Positions 1-13,200 of a stretch of 64,000 bases of DNA are shown piece after piece. A model generated the notes under the pieces. The model did no database searches, was not told the origin of the DNA, and saw only the letters and a list, made by a program, of their open reading frames with translations. The DNA is taken from positions 1 to 64,000 of the forward strand of contig VUYV01000783.1 in assembly GCA_008711295.1 (NCBI GenBank), read 5' to 3'. Every line of letters begins with the position of its first letter. Position 1 is the stretch's first letter. Source of the DNA: Anarhynchus alexandrinus (Eukaryota; Chordata; Aves; Charadriiformes; Charadriidae). The position numbers and the translations under genes are program-made.

Positions 1-214
1 CCCGTCCCTGTGCCACCGCGGGCATCCCCGCCAGCCAGCATATCCCCTGCCCTGCGTCGACCATCATCAGCCAGCCCGCACCAACCCTGCGCACCACCTC
101 GGCTCTGCAGGGAGGCGATCTCCCTACACGTACCCCCAGTTCAGGCAACGATTTCCTTACATCAAGCTAAACGTTTGTCTGAAGAGCTCATAGTCAAGTT
201 AAAGGCTGACTAAA

Positions 215-437
215 CTAGAAGAGGGGAGATTTAGACTAGATATAAGGAAGAAATGTTTTACGCTGAGGGTGGTGAGACAGTGGCCCAGGTTGCCCAGAGA
301 GGTGGTGGATGCCCCATCCCTGGAAACATTCCAGGCCANCGCAACCTGGTCTAGGTGAACATGACCCTGCTCATGGCAGGGGGTTGGACTCAATGGCCTT
401 TAAAGGTCCCTTCAGCCCAAATTATTCTATGATTCTA
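215..437 (+). mobile_element. CR1 LINE, 5'-truncated 3' end
   Basis: Plus-strand CR1 tail: TTTAGACTAGATATAAGGAA, then GGTGGTGAGACAGTGGCCCA, then GGACTCAATGGCCTTTAAAG, ending ATTCTATGATTCTA. It encodes only the last residues of ORF2 and the 3' UTR. The 8-mer TGACTAAA flanks it at 207-214 and 438-445. It contains one undetermined base (339). It is antisense to SHANK3. Confidence 0.93.
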
Positions 438-2399
438 TGACTAAAACCCTCTGGCACGTGCTTGAGTTTCATGACCAAGCTCAGTTTTGCCAGTTACAGA
501 CACCAGCACAAGTGACTGAGTGCACCACAGCCAGAGCAGCTCTACATCTACAAAGCCTGTACTAGCCATAACAAGAAACTTCTACTTACAGTATGATTAC
601 CTACCAAAAAAAAAACCCCAAAACACCAAGAAAACCCATCACCACCAAAACCTCTTTAGAAGAGTTTAACCTGGGGAGAGGGGAAGAAAAAAAAAACCCA
701 CAAAAATGCAGCAATAAAAAGACTAACAACTTTTTGACAGAGAAGCAGCAACTGATTGTTAAATTTCAGTGAAATTAGAAGAAATTGGAAACTACTTACA
801 TACTATTTTTATATTCTGCACATGATAATCCTGTATAGGTATAAATGGAAAAGTTCAACCATGAGTATAATGAGGACAAAGAAATTTGTGCAAAATTGAC
901 ATTTACTGATCATTAAGAAACTTGTCTGCACTTCTAAGCCCTACATCAGACATGTTTGGGATGCGCTAACACAAGAGATCCCATAGCTCCATTGGCATAC
1001 AAGTTTGGCAGGAAAGAAGTCACAATCTATGTTTAGCTTTGGCTTGATACCAGAGTCACCTGCTCACATACATAAGCAAACCTTTAGAAAATGATTTTTT
1101 TTTTCAAATAAATAACACTGGATTATTATCTCTTGATAATTAAAACTTCCAGTGCCAATTTCACGCTTTGATAGGCCACCATAGCCATCTTTACCAGGTG
1201 TAAAAGCTACGTTTATAAAAAGCTCACACATTTATAATATTTTTCCAGTGTATATGCTGGGTAAGTAAATGGTCCAAAGCAGAGTGGAAATCAAATAGAG
1301 CCAACTGGTTCCCCATACAACCAGGCTGTGTTAATCTTTCTTATATGGCATGATTTTGGTACTATAAGCAGCAGTCGGGCACCATCAAGCCCTTATGGCC
1401 ACAGTCTAGACATCAGAAACGTTGCTGAGGAGACATGGGAAAAGCCACCTTTGACTTTGGCCAAGCCACGTGATTTGTGGAAAACACAGACGAGAAGCCT
1501 CCATCCAGAAAAGGTACATCAAAGGTGCCATAAACCATCTCCCATTACTGCTGAGAAAGACCCCTCTTGACATTGAGAACACAAAGTTCAGACTCCATGT
1601 TAGAAATGTGAGGTTTGGGAAAGGAAACTGGGAAGTTAGCATTGTGAACAAGATAAAACTTGGATGCTTCTTGGAAGGAAACTGCTGGCATCTCTAACAG
1701 GCCACAGAAAAACACGGCGCAAGGCAAGTGACGACCTGACCATAAGGACCTGGACTTTTCCTACTTTTTACGCAGGGGTAAGGGCAACTGGAAAAGCTGC
1801 TTTTATTAAACAAAAAGTGAAAAAATGACCCAGAGGTTCAAAGTGCAGTGTTGCCAGCATGTGACACCCGGCTTAATCCCATCAGAGCACTGGGCTCCTG
1901 AGAAAGAAAACACTTAAGTGAGGCCTTAAGACATCTGAAAACCGGGGAGGAAAAGGAAAACAAGACCTGATGCGCTGGCAGAGACTACCCAGGGGATAAG
2001 AAACCAAAGGACTTAACCCAGCTCAGGCAGGGTCTCACCCCCAGCTCACAGCAGTCACAGGGAGCAGCTGGCACTGGTGAGGAAACAGATGCACAGGCAC
2101 GGGGAGCAGAAACGAACCGTTTGGTACCGCTACCGAAGAGCAGCAGCTGAGGATTCCCCTGCTGTTTACAGGGAAACCTCTGTGTGGAGGAGAGCAGGGT
2201 TCCTGCGGTGGCAGCACATCTCCAGCCCCACGCAAGGCAGACTGCTGAGAGACAGGAGTGGCACAGATGGCCCAACCTCTTTGATACAGAGGTGGGAAAA
2301 CCAGCGGTTATCTCAGAGGACACAGGGAAGTGACACAGACGGAGCCTTCCACATCTCATCTTTATCCGTATAGAAATTGGGCCATTACAGTAGGGACGG

Positions 2400-2745
2400 G
2401 TGGACAGCTAGGTGGGAAAAAACTGGCTGGATGGTTCGGCTCAGAGTGGTTGTTAATGGGTCATTCTCTACTCAGTGGCCAGAGCACCACAGAGGTCAAG
2501 CTTGCAGGTAATGCCAAACTGGGGGGAATGGTCCGTATCCACAAGGGCAGGGCTGCCATCCAGAGGGATCTGGACAGGCTGGACAAATAGGCCAGCGGGA
2601 CCCCCACGAAATTGGAAAAGGACAAATGCAAAGTCCTGTGTCTGGGAAAGAAGCAGCTTTGGCAATGACACAGACTGGGGAGCAGTTCAGCAGAAAAGGC
2701 CCTGGAGGTCTTGGTAGATAGCAGGCTGGGTTAGAGCCATGGGGA
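2400..2745 (+). mobile_element. CR1 LINE, decayed reverse-transcriptase fragment
   Basis: Plus strand. Fragments GGGAAAAAACTGGCTGGATGG and GCCATCCAGAGGGATCTGGA ([11 protein letters not shown]) match the CR1 ORF2 thumb region. The catalytic FADDTKL block has degenerated to LAGNAKL, and the [11 protein letters not shown] block is deleted. Frameshifts and stops are present, and no 3' tail is present. Borders are approximate. Confidence 0.75.
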
Positions 2746-4445
2746 CGGTGACTTTTGCAAGAGTAGAGGGTATCTCCTTCCCTCTCACACACTTGTTAAG
2801 GAAGACCCCATCAAACCATTTCTCATCAGCTGGATGTCGAACCCCAGTGTGACACAGGAAGGCTGTTTCACACGGTCTATCTACACCACCAGATGTGGAT
2901 CATCATTCTGATGAAGTTCAGCTTGCAAAGGTAAATGATTTCATTTCCAAGTCAAATTTTGTGATTTGCATGCTCAGAGAGGGGCACGGTCATTCACAGA
3001 ATTTGAAAGGTCTTCTCTTTTGCGATCACTCTGTCAACCTGACATTAAGGAAAGAGAAAAGAGAAACCCAAAACACTGCAGTTGAACAGCAGCTAGCACT
3101 TAATACTTTCGTAAAAACCACAAGAAACTGTAGGCAAGCTGACCTTGAGGATTTTGAGCTATCAACAGTCCCATGCAAGAAAAAGACTGAAGTAGTGAGG
3201 GTGGGTAATCTCATCACAATGTAAAAAAGCACCTCTTAAAGAAGAAGACTGATAGACAAGTCTTCACCCTCCTAAAAGGCATAACATTGCCATCCGGAAC
3301 CTAAACTTATGAATACAGGATTTCAGCTCCCTGGGACCCAGCACAAATCACGGGTGGGAGGGAGGACACCACTGACTGACTCAGCCACCATTCATGGTGT
3401 TTGCACAACTGCCTACCCGTGCGCCTCTCCACACGTTCCAGTCCCCTACTGGGTACATTCCTGTTGTCTAAAGAGGATGGTGGGTTCACCGCATCAACAG
3501 AGCTGCCAGTTTTCACGGTCTCAGCTTAAGTGCCTGTCCTTCCCACCACGGGCTCCCAACCCATGACATGCTCCAGTGGCCAACACCCCACGTCCAGTCA
3601 GTGAGCGCCTCCAGGCACATGGGAGGTTTGAGAGACAACTAGTGCTTTGGCAGCACTTTGGTTTTGATCAATGATATTGCTAAAGCAGTAGGAAGGGGGG
3701 AATAAAAACCCAGAACAACCCCAAACTTTCTTCTCCTCCAGTGTATTTTGAGTGTGCAATATCCTACCTGAAAAATGATGTCTCCATCCTTCTGTGAGAA
3801 GAACGTATTTGGATGAGGCGGGGGAGCTTTGGGGAGGACTGCCTCTGCACAGGGGACTCTCTTAGACCATTTATGGGTGAAAAACCAGCTAAGAGCAATT
3901 GAAGACAGATATAGGTACAAACCCGGCTCAGGAAAACAGAGGGATGCAGGTTGCCAGAAGCCAGGAAGATGCTCTGGTAAAACTCTCACCCTAAACCCAC
4001 CCTGCTCTTGCAGTCCTCCCTGAAGCCTGCTACCAGCCACAGAGGGGTGGACGGCCCCTGACACTCCTGCCCCACCGCACAGGCCATGCCCCGCACTCCA
4101 CGAGTGGGGTCAGGGCCCTCTGCAGCAGGAGGAACTCCCCACAGCCAGAGGTGACATGCCACCCCCGGCAATGAGCATGCTGATTTGCCGCAGGGAAGAT
4201 AACCAAGCAGATTACAACTTCTAAACCCTCTAAATTACTCACTGCTATCTCGAGTCATCTCAGGCCGCTGACACCAAGCTATCTGATTAACAGTAGCAAT
4301 CAAATTAACAGGAGGTATGTGCAGTAAACTGACTAAATAACCATGCGGCAGCAGAGGTATTCACGTGAGCTCCCAGCAGCCACAGAACTGCCGGGGCAGT
4401 GCACGCTCCCTCATACAGGCTCTGCTCTGCCGTGCTGAAACTCCG

Positions 4446-4487
4446 TCGCAGGAAGGCAGCGCCCCATCGCAGGAAGGCAGCGCCCCA
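4446..4487. repeat. 21-bp tandem duplication
   Basis: Two adjacent perfect copies of TCGCAGGAAGGCAGCGCCCCA in intronic sequence. Confidence 0.9.
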
Positions 4488-6699
4488 TCATCGCCACGGG
4501 CAGGTGAAGGCAACAGGTGAGAAAGCGCCAGGCTTTGCAGCAGACAGTGACTTAACGACATGCTGAAGTCTCGAGGAAGCAATCCAAGCCGGAGTCAGAG
4601 AGTTTCTCTTTGAAAGCTGGGAACTGAAGGGAGCACATCACACTAATATCAAATTCTGGTTTGGATTTGCTGATAAACAAACTGATTGGATTACCAACCA
4701 CAGTTTTCATTCTCTGGAACAGAAACTTCCAATTAGTTGCACTACTTCAAAAAGGGAAAGACAAACGCTGTTTTTCCCTCATTAAGGCCCACCAGGGCTC
4801 CACGGGACACAAGCAAAATCAGGGCAGGAGCCATTTGCCTCCCTCCACCACCTGCTACACCACCCTGCAGACGCCCAGAGCTAAAGGACTGCCCTTTCTC
4901 TATCGCTTGATTCCAAGAGTTCAGCTCATCTCAAAAAGGAGGCAGCAGTTTCCTGCAAGAAGCCCTTCCCTGGAAATAAATATTTTTACATTAAATCAGA
5001 GAGCAGTCAGATGGGACTATCCTCAATCCCCAGCGCAAAGCGCCACCGAGAGCACCAGTCTCTGAGCAGGACAGACCTTGCCACATCAAGCCCTTTCACG
5101 ACCCACCTCCCGAGGCAGAAGATAAAATGGAGCAGAGAGAGGACTGTCTGAGCTAAGGTGGACACCAAAAAACAAGGCTGCCCACCAAGGGCTGAGCTCA
5201 GGCATCCTTCGGCGTTTACTGTGCTCCGCAAGGTCACACCCATCACTCAGAGCAAAGCTGTGGTGGTACTCATGTTCATGAGCACCCCACCAGAGCCAGT
5301 CCCCCTGTACTCCCCGGGCCATCGCGGAGGGGAGGACAAGCCTCCTCTTCTCTGCAGACGGGCACCCACACTTCATCACACATATGACACTCCCAGCTAC
5401 GGAGCTCCACCAGCTACGACCAGACAACCACCACTTAATAGGCAAATTAACTGCATGGCACAAATCTCAAGTTCCTGCACGTGACAAGACACCAGACCGC
5501 CTATAAGGATGCTCAGTTTGACCTTCAAGACCCTTTTTTCCCTCAGCATCCAAGCCAACACGAAGCACAGCTTGAGAGGAACATGGTCTCAGTCTTAACA
5601 AGGAAATTACTTTTAAACAGGACTATAAGCTATGTATTCATTTCCTGAAACTACGTAAGCGTTTTCAGTTCCTCACACCGTACACACAAGTGATTCATAA
5701 CCGATTATCTCCGCACAGCTGCCCGATTCCTATATACAATCAGGGTGAGCACACGCACGAGTTCCGTGTACTCTTTTTAGGACAGTACACTTAATTTGAA
5801 TTAAAACATACTTAAAATTTGAATGAAGTACCCTCATGCAGAACAGAGCAGCGTTGCAGCAGCACGCAGCAGGGGGTTTGGGAGACCGCAGCCGGTGCAC
5901 CGTGGCTGCCAGTGAGCGGTCGGGTCCGGTCAGACTGCGCTCCGGCTTCCCGGTGTACTGCCGGCACACGGGCTGCACGGGGATTTGGTGACTTTTTGGT
6001 GAAGTTAGTCCCTCAGACACAGGAGGGTCACCAGGCATACCCGCTACCTCTGCACGGGAGGCAGCGCTGGCGCAGCACGACCCAGCGTGGCAGATTTTCA
6101 GCACGTGCAGAGCATCTGCCCAGCAATCCCCTGCCCGCCTCCCCCAGGATGCGCTGCCGCTCCAACAGCAGACTCACGCCTGCAGCGAGAGCAACTGCAT
6201 CTGTAAAAGGCTTCTGCCTCACAGGGGCCACGTGTGATGTTCGCAGGGACTCTACGAAATCATCATAGTCACACTTGAGACTCTGTAGCCTAAAGCCGCT
6301 ATAAACAACATTGAGGAGAAGTGAGAAAAAGCATTTCTAAAGGGCTAATAATTAGTGAGCTCATCTGCAGCCACCCGAGCTGGTATATGAGTAAGACACT
6401 GACAGACACTCTCTGCTCTCAAGGGACACCTGAGGATTAGTATTAGCTGGACACTGAGTCACAACGTTTCTGAAAGGTTGTCAGGCAAATGACTGTGCTT
6501 CAATAAGAGCACAGACAGAACGGCTATTCCACGTTCAAAAACTTTAAAAAAGAAGGGCGAAGCAGACCTTGGATGGGAAGAGACCTCCTGCCTCACTCTA
6601 CAGCCTGCGGGCAGTCACTTCCCACGACTGGCAAGCTTATGGAAGGAGTCGCACTGCAAAATGACCGCGTTTCCCTTTCCCACCTGTGTTACCCAGCAC

Positions 6700-6905
6700 A
6701 CTACTGGAAAGCTATTCCAGAGTCTCACTCCTCTTCTGGCTACAGGTGTTCTAGCTTCCAGTTTAAGTTTATTAACAGCAAGTTTAGGTGCATTTCTGTG
6801 ACGTCACTGTCCTTTATTTCTAAGGACTCTGCTCCTTCTCTAACATTTACTGTAACATTTCTACAGACAGCAGTAACTTCTTTCCACCTACATTACACGT
6901 GACCA
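6700..6905 (-). mobile_element. Ancient CR1-like LINE, 3' region fragment
   Basis: Reads as antisense CR1 of the old amniote type: GCTATTCCAGAGTCTCACTC, CTCTTCTGGCTACAGG and CCAGTTTAAGTTTATT recall the 'F-W-N-R-L / N-L-N-F' coding end before the 3' UTR. No tail repeat survives. Identification is by remembered consensus, and the borders are uncertain. Confidence 0.5.
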
Positions 6906-7153
6906 GACAAGCCAAGCTCCTTCGGTCTCCCACCAGAAGATACCACCTTCACAGCCCTTTCCATGTATACCATGCGTTCTCTTTCCTCCCCCCTGCGCCA
7001 ACAATTAAGTGTCAGAATAGACATCCTGAATCAATGGGTTTGTTCCAGTGAGCTTTACCCCACGTGTGCCCAAGACAGGCGGCAGATGCTGCTCTCCTTG
7101 GGGGCCACGAGGAGCTCTGGGGGAGGAACGGGGCCCGGAGCTCGCTGGCTCAC

Positions 7154-7231
7154 CTGGAACGCTGTCTGGCTGTTGTAGTTGCGAATCTCCTTGCTCGCAC
7201 CGCGGAAGAGGAGAACCCGAGCGCAGCTCTC
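7154..7231 (-). CDS. SHANK3: SHANK3 exon encoding the end of ankyrin repeat 6 (26 codons)
   Basis: A 78-nt exon, phase 0 at both ends, with acceptor GCTTTCACAG and donor TTCCAG|GTGAGC. It encodes [20 protein letters not shown] and then [18 protein letters not shown] followed by NYNSQTAFQ is the SHANK3 form (SHANK2 has [15 protein letters not shown]...TPFQ and SHANK1 ETCARILLYRGA, from memory). The final Gln corresponds to human Gln321. The expected continuation (VAIIAGNFELAE) is not in frame downstream and was not found between 1 and 7153. Confidence 0.96.
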
Positions 7232-10200
7232 CTGTGAAAGCAAGCAAGGGGGAAAGGGGAAGAGAACAATTAGCGCTGCAGACTGGTGATGACGAAGAAA
7301 CAAACCACATGGTGTCATTGCTCTTGGAGAGCCTCCTTTGGCAGGAGCGAGGAAGGATGCCCAGCCCCTACGAACTGGTCACCCCCAACCCCAAGCTGGC
7401 CATGTCCACCTGCCTGTGTGCAGCTCTGGGGCACTGGCACCATGGTCATGCCCAAACATCAGCCCAGCTGCAGGCACAGTGGCCACCACACATTCCCTGG
7501 TACTGCTGTTTCCTAAAGCCTTTTATTGTTTTTCTTTTGAATGCTTTGAGTGCTTCTACATGGTATTAATTCAACATGTTTATCAGCCCCAGTACTCTTT
7601 AATGCTGCTCTATCCACCCACCCCAGCGGACAGGCACCTGGGTACAAGAGTCCTTGATGAAGGTACCTACCACCTAACAAGCCACAAATCAGCCACCATG
7701 TACCACTGTCTATGGCAAAACACAACAGGGTTCAGTTTTTAAAGCACAGACACCTCAGAAACTGAAAATTCCCTTTATCATCAAAGGCCAGATAATACAA
7801 TGTATAAAAATCTCTAGGAAGGAACAAAACCTACAGCAGAAATCCTTAGTAACCAACCTCCACATCTCAGAAAGAGAACAATGGGTGTGCAAGATCAGAG
7901 AGGGCTCTTCCACCACCTTCGATTTCTCCTGATCTGAGGTTAGTGACCACACAGAAGATAAAACAGAAATGGTGCCCTATGTTGCCTGGACAGCCTTCTT
8001 CAAAATTCAGAGATTAGCAGTAAGAATTTAGGGCCATTCATGAGAAGGGTGGGACCTCAGCCACACACCTTCCCCAGAGCAAGGTAAAAGCCACAGCACA
8101 GACCCATCAAGCCCTACCTGGGCCCACCTCAAATTAAATGTGAGCACCTGGGCCAAATTAGCACTCTGCACCCAGGCAAACTGCTCCCTCCCAAGCAGTA
8201 GAGGGGGCTCGCTGTGAAGTAGGAATGGGAACCAGAGGAAAAATTACAGAACATGTTAGGCAGTAAATCAGCAGAAACATCTTGCGAGTGGGAACAGATT
8301 AAACCATGGATTCTTCTCTGGCCCCCGGCCTCTTGAGAAACCCAAAATCAGGCTAGTGCTACCAACGGGAAGGGCCTTATCCCAGCACAGACTGTGGATG
8401 CAATTCAGAAGAATCTTTCTGGGTCTGGGGACAGTAATAGCAATGAGAAGGTGCCCCAGGGCAATGTTGTGCTCGCTCTCTCTCAGGCAGGCTGGTGCCC
8501 CATCTACACTTTCTTGTTCTCATGCCCCAAATCACACAGATGTACCTGGTTATAGAGAGCACAAATGTGAAGAGCGGTGTTTCCTGAGGCATTCTGTGCA
8601 GTCATGTCAGCTCCGTAGAAGAGAAGATGCTCCAGGTGCTGAACATGGCCATAGCGACATGCCTGCTCGAAACCCAAAATGGAAAAAAGAAACAGAAAAT
8701 CAAGGAGCAGCAGGAAGATGATAAATCCCATAACATCCTCTGCTGAATTCATCCATGCTAGAAACGGTGAATCAGGCTGGACCTGTAACCTGAAAAGTCC
8801 CATTAACATGCACGCACACACACTGCTGCTCCTTAGAGCAATATACAACTGAATACTTATTGGACAAATTACCTCTACATCAATTGCAAATTTGGGATCA
8901 GCATCATACTGGTACCAGGACCTCCTCCAGACCGTTTGCTGTCTCAGTGTAATTATCCGTTGAAAAGAGGCCCTGAAGCACAAGCAGGCAAAGAGAAGGC
9001 AACAGACCTATATCCCCAGTTAACTGGCGTGGTGTTTTCCTCTGCGTTTGGTCCATCCTGGGACCAGCGGTCCTCAAAGATCTGCTGAGGCAAGGTAGGA
9101 TGGAGGCAGGAAGGAGGACAGTCATATCCAGTAAATCGAGGTCACAAACACACATCTCTTGCTTTTTCATTCTCGTCCATTCATCCTTAGCTGTGCCAGT
9201 ACTCATCTACCTTGCAGGGGGCTGAGAGCTTTGGAAGGCCACGGGCCCAAAGACAACCTGCCCTCCCGACGGTCCAAGACAAGAGGACTCCAGGCAGAGC
9301 CAGCGCATCTTCCCTTCTCCCAAAGTTTCTCGTTCTTGAAGCACAAAGCTGGCTCACGTCCCCTAACCCCTATCCCGTGCCTTCCCTATGCCAAATCCAC
9401 TTGTCAATGTGTAAAACAGGGACAAATACAACTGTGTTTTGGAACCAGGATGCCTCAGGCACTGGACTGAGGTCCCTCAGCGCTATCCTATGAGCCAGTC
9501 ATAGTCTGGGGAGGACCCCAGACACCGCTGACCGAGGCCAGAACAGAACAGCCTGAGCACTGGCCTGGGACGGGCGCCAGAGCTGGCACACCTCGTGCAA
9601 GTCCTCCCTGCAGGAGCTGGTGCCGGCCACCCCTGCCAAGCCCTGCCAACCCACTGCCTGCGGCACCCGAGGGGACGGGACAAGCCCCTCCATTGGCAGC
9701 AGGACAGCGGTCACCCCAGCCAGATCCCATCCCGCCATCCGTCCCACCTGGTGGATCTCCTGCCAGCCGTTCTCATCCACGCAGCCGAGCCGGGCGTAGT
9801 CGTGCAGCAGGAGCTCGCAGCAGTAGGGATCCCCCCCCACCATGGCGCTGTGGTACAGGGGCGTCAGCCCCCGGCTGTCCTTGTAGTCCGGGGAGGCACC
9901 CAGGTCCAGCAGTGTCTGCAAGAGAAGCGCCTGTCTCGCTCCGCAGCAGAAGGAAAACCTGCCCCGCAGAGGGTGCGGGGATGCTCCGGCCACGGCAGCA
10001 GGCGATGCTCCGAATCACGGAATCACGGAATCTCACCCCATCTTCCCCCCAAGCTCGCGTTATCAGTGCCACGCTTTTGTAATGGGCTGCGCTCCCGAGA
10101 GCGGCACGAGAGATGCTTTGGCCCAGGGAGGCCCCAACCCTGCCGGCAGCCCGGACGGGGCGGGAGGGAGCCGGTGCTGTGGCACGGGGCAGAGGGGAGG

Positions 10201-13200
10201 GAGAGCCCCCCACGGCGGCTCCCCTGACTCACCAGCAGCGCCGCGTGGTTGCGGCACCGGACGGCCTTGTGAAGAGCTGTCATTCCCTCCCGCGTCCGGA
10301 AATCCAGGTGCGCTCCCCCGTTGCGCAGTGCCTTGATCATCTCGGCGCTGAGCTCCAGCTGAGCGGCCGCGGTCAGGGGACACTCTGCAGAGCCCCGGGA
10401 GAGACGGGTGAGAACCGTGGGGACACCCACCCCACCAACGGGCACCGCGGCTCCGCCGACGTCTTGCTCGGCCACGTCTGCTGCCTGGGCCGCGGCAACG
10501 CAGGGTACTCCCCACCTCGAGGGAGCTGCACCGAACCCCACATCCGCTCCCAGCCCCACTCAGGCACCGGCGGTTTCCCCAAACACCGTGCATGCATGGC
10601 CTGAGCGGGCTGGGGGCTGTCCATCGGGTTATTTTGGGTGCAGATGAGAGGGAGGGAAGCGTTGGCAGTTTAACAAGTGGCAGAAATGCCGTTGCCGGCT
10701 CTGGCGCTGCAGGAAAGCACACATCTGGACACAGCATTTATACAAAGGGGAGAAGAAGGGGGTGAAAATCGGCATCGTTGTTCAGTTTCCCCCCGCAGCG
10801 AGGCATGGAGAAGGGGCTGCTGTTTCGGGGGAGAGGCACAGCTACGCACCCCGGCACCACCAGCAGCACCCACAGAGCCCTCCTGAGCTCCTCGGCACAC
10901 GGCTGTCCCGCAGACGGTCCTCACCGCCTCACGTCCGCAGCAGCACGCTCCCGACGTGAAACGCTCATCCCGAGCAGGAGGAAGGCCCCTGCAGCCGTGC
11001 GACCCTCCCTCGCCTCCGAGGACACGGTCATCCTGCAGCGCAGCCTGCGCAAACCCGACGGCCGGTGCAGTCCCAGCTCCCCCCAGGACCAGCCCCGACT
11101 CCCAGGACTGCCCAGCGCGCACTTCGGGATATAATTTGAGCAGAGAACAGAACAACTATGGAAATCCCCTTCAACAGTCCTCCCTCACCTTCCCACCGGC
11201 CCCCAGCCACCCTCCGCTTTTGTTTTTCGGGTGGGAGCAGAGCCCCGACGCACATCTGCCGCTCTCGGTGGGCTCGTGCAGCTCTGAAATGCAGACGGGC
11301 ACGTCGGTGCCGCACGGGCAACGCCTCTGCCCACAGCAGCTGCTGTGCTGAGGGACGCGACTCCAGCACCCACCCCTTGCCCCAACGCGACCGTGACCAG
11401 TTTGCGAACTTGAAGCAGAGTTTGCCCACCAGCACCTACAGGACCCCACCGCGGTCCCGCACGGACATGTACAAAGGACCCCTCCTTGGGCGGGGGGTCC
11501 GTCCTACCCTGACGGTGTCAGGGACATCTGAGCTGCAGAAGGCCCATGGTCACCTCTCCACGGGCCGATTTGATAGCACAAAGAAGGAAGAAAAACATCC
11601 TTTGATATAAAATGAGTAAACTCTCCTTAAGAGACAGAATGTTTTTCTGAATGTTTTTGTTATAATTAAATAAATTTGTTTTCTTCAGAGTGCAATATTA
11701 CCAAAAAGAAAAAGTACGCCTTCTTTCTCAAACATATCCCTAGGTCTTTCCATCCAAACCCCCATACCACAAATGGAGCAATGTAGACACTATGTAAAAT
11801 AAGATGCCATCAGCTAGAAATACAGTTGTGTATTTTTTAGAAAGGTACCTAATTTGCACATAAATTAAAGTCTCTCGATTTAGTAGAAATACCTATTTAA
11901 ATGAGAATAATAAAACGACTTGATATACAACTAAAAAAGATTACAAATATCAATTTTAGAGCATTGCTATTAGCCAAATTTTTAAACGAGATAGGTAGAG
12001 GTCAGACAAGGTTCTGTAGCTTTGCTAAAACTCTCTGGGTTTTGTGCTACAAGACACCAATATTAAAAATGAAGATTACTGAAGACTGTTGTCAAGAGGA
12101 TTAAAGATGGGTTCACCAATAAGAGGAATCACCAGTAAATGAGAATGTTACAGCTGGGTCTTCTAAGGACCTGTCCTCAGCTCAAAACCGTCAATCATTT
12201 TTAACAACAATCTGGAAGAAAATAGGAAGTAATCTCTAAGAAATTTCACACACACACAGAGTATATGGTTATATATGGCAGTCAATGGTACAATGAATAA
12301 AATGGCTTTGTGCATTCATTGCCCAATATCAAACTTTAGCAGACGATGGATGCAATGCTTTATAGCTAGAAAATAAGGGATGTATTTTAAGCGTGAAGGT
12401 AATTACCGTTGTAATAACGTACATATTACATGGGAACGCAACGGTGTTCACACCACTAGCAACGTCACCCAAGAAAGATCAGCGGCAATATCTCCGTAGC
12501 TCAGCAATAGCTGTGAAGATAAGGGTTTGGTGGAGGGGTTATTGGCAACAGTCTGCAAACCCTTCTCACACTGGGTGCAGCCACAGGAGAGAGCAGTGCC
12601 GGACACAGCCCAAGAAACGGTGGAAAACACCACTGTTTGTCACAACTAACAGCTGGATGGATGTGCTGCTGACGTGGTGCTGGGGGAGGTTCTCAGAAGC
12701 CCTCGGTGGCATCAGCAGAGACATGGCTGTGGGTTTTGCGCTTCAGAAGAGCTGGGTGGCTGCGGTGGAAGCACAGCCCACTGTTCCACCGAAGCCGGGT
12801 GGGGACGGGGGTTCTGATTCCCACACCCACTGCACCCCAAGGGAGATAAGAGCAGGTGACTGTGGGTGAGGTCCTGGGGCAGGAGAGCCTTTCTCCTCCT
12901 CTCCACCAACAACAAAACCACCCACTGCACAGCTCCCCGAATCTTTAGCTAGGGCCACCTGCAGCCAAAGGCAAAGGGCAGCTAAAGAGGAGAGTCTAGT
13001 GAAGGTATGGTCTTTTAAGCACCATCAGTTATCTTCTGTGCCAAATACCATTGCTTTAATTTCTGTTGTTATCACTGACTTTCAGTTACTTCTTTTTTAC
13101 CATAATTTCTATAAAATCTCTTCCTTATTTATGGTTATATTAATTATTTTGAGAGCACATATTTGGCCCTTGCAGTGTGATAAGAACTCAGAATGCTACA

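Larger units (their letters stand above)
1..7153 (-). other. SHANK3 intron, incomplete, downstream of the last exon seen
   Basis: Begins with the GTGAGC donor at 7153 and runs off the window. Content recognised: a CR1 tail fragment (215-437), a decayed CR1 reverse-transcriptase fragment (about 2400-2745), an ancient minus-strand CR1 piece (about 6700-6905) and a 21-bp tandem duplication (4446-4487). One undetermined base lies at 339 inside the first CR1. I see nothing recognisable in 450-2390, 2750-4440 or 4490-6690. Short open frames there are arginine- or proline-rich, or have no family signature, and they overlap one another. Confidence 0.7.

Noticed and set aside
1..7153. Search for the next ankyrin exon (VAIIAGNFELAE)
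   Set aside because: No minus-strand sequence of this kind with an AG acceptor was seen; the exon must lie outside the window.
9595..10227. 210-codon plus-strand open frame opposite the ankyrin exons
   Set aside because: Antisense shadow of the GC-rich SHANK3 exons at 9748-9915 and the adjacent intron.
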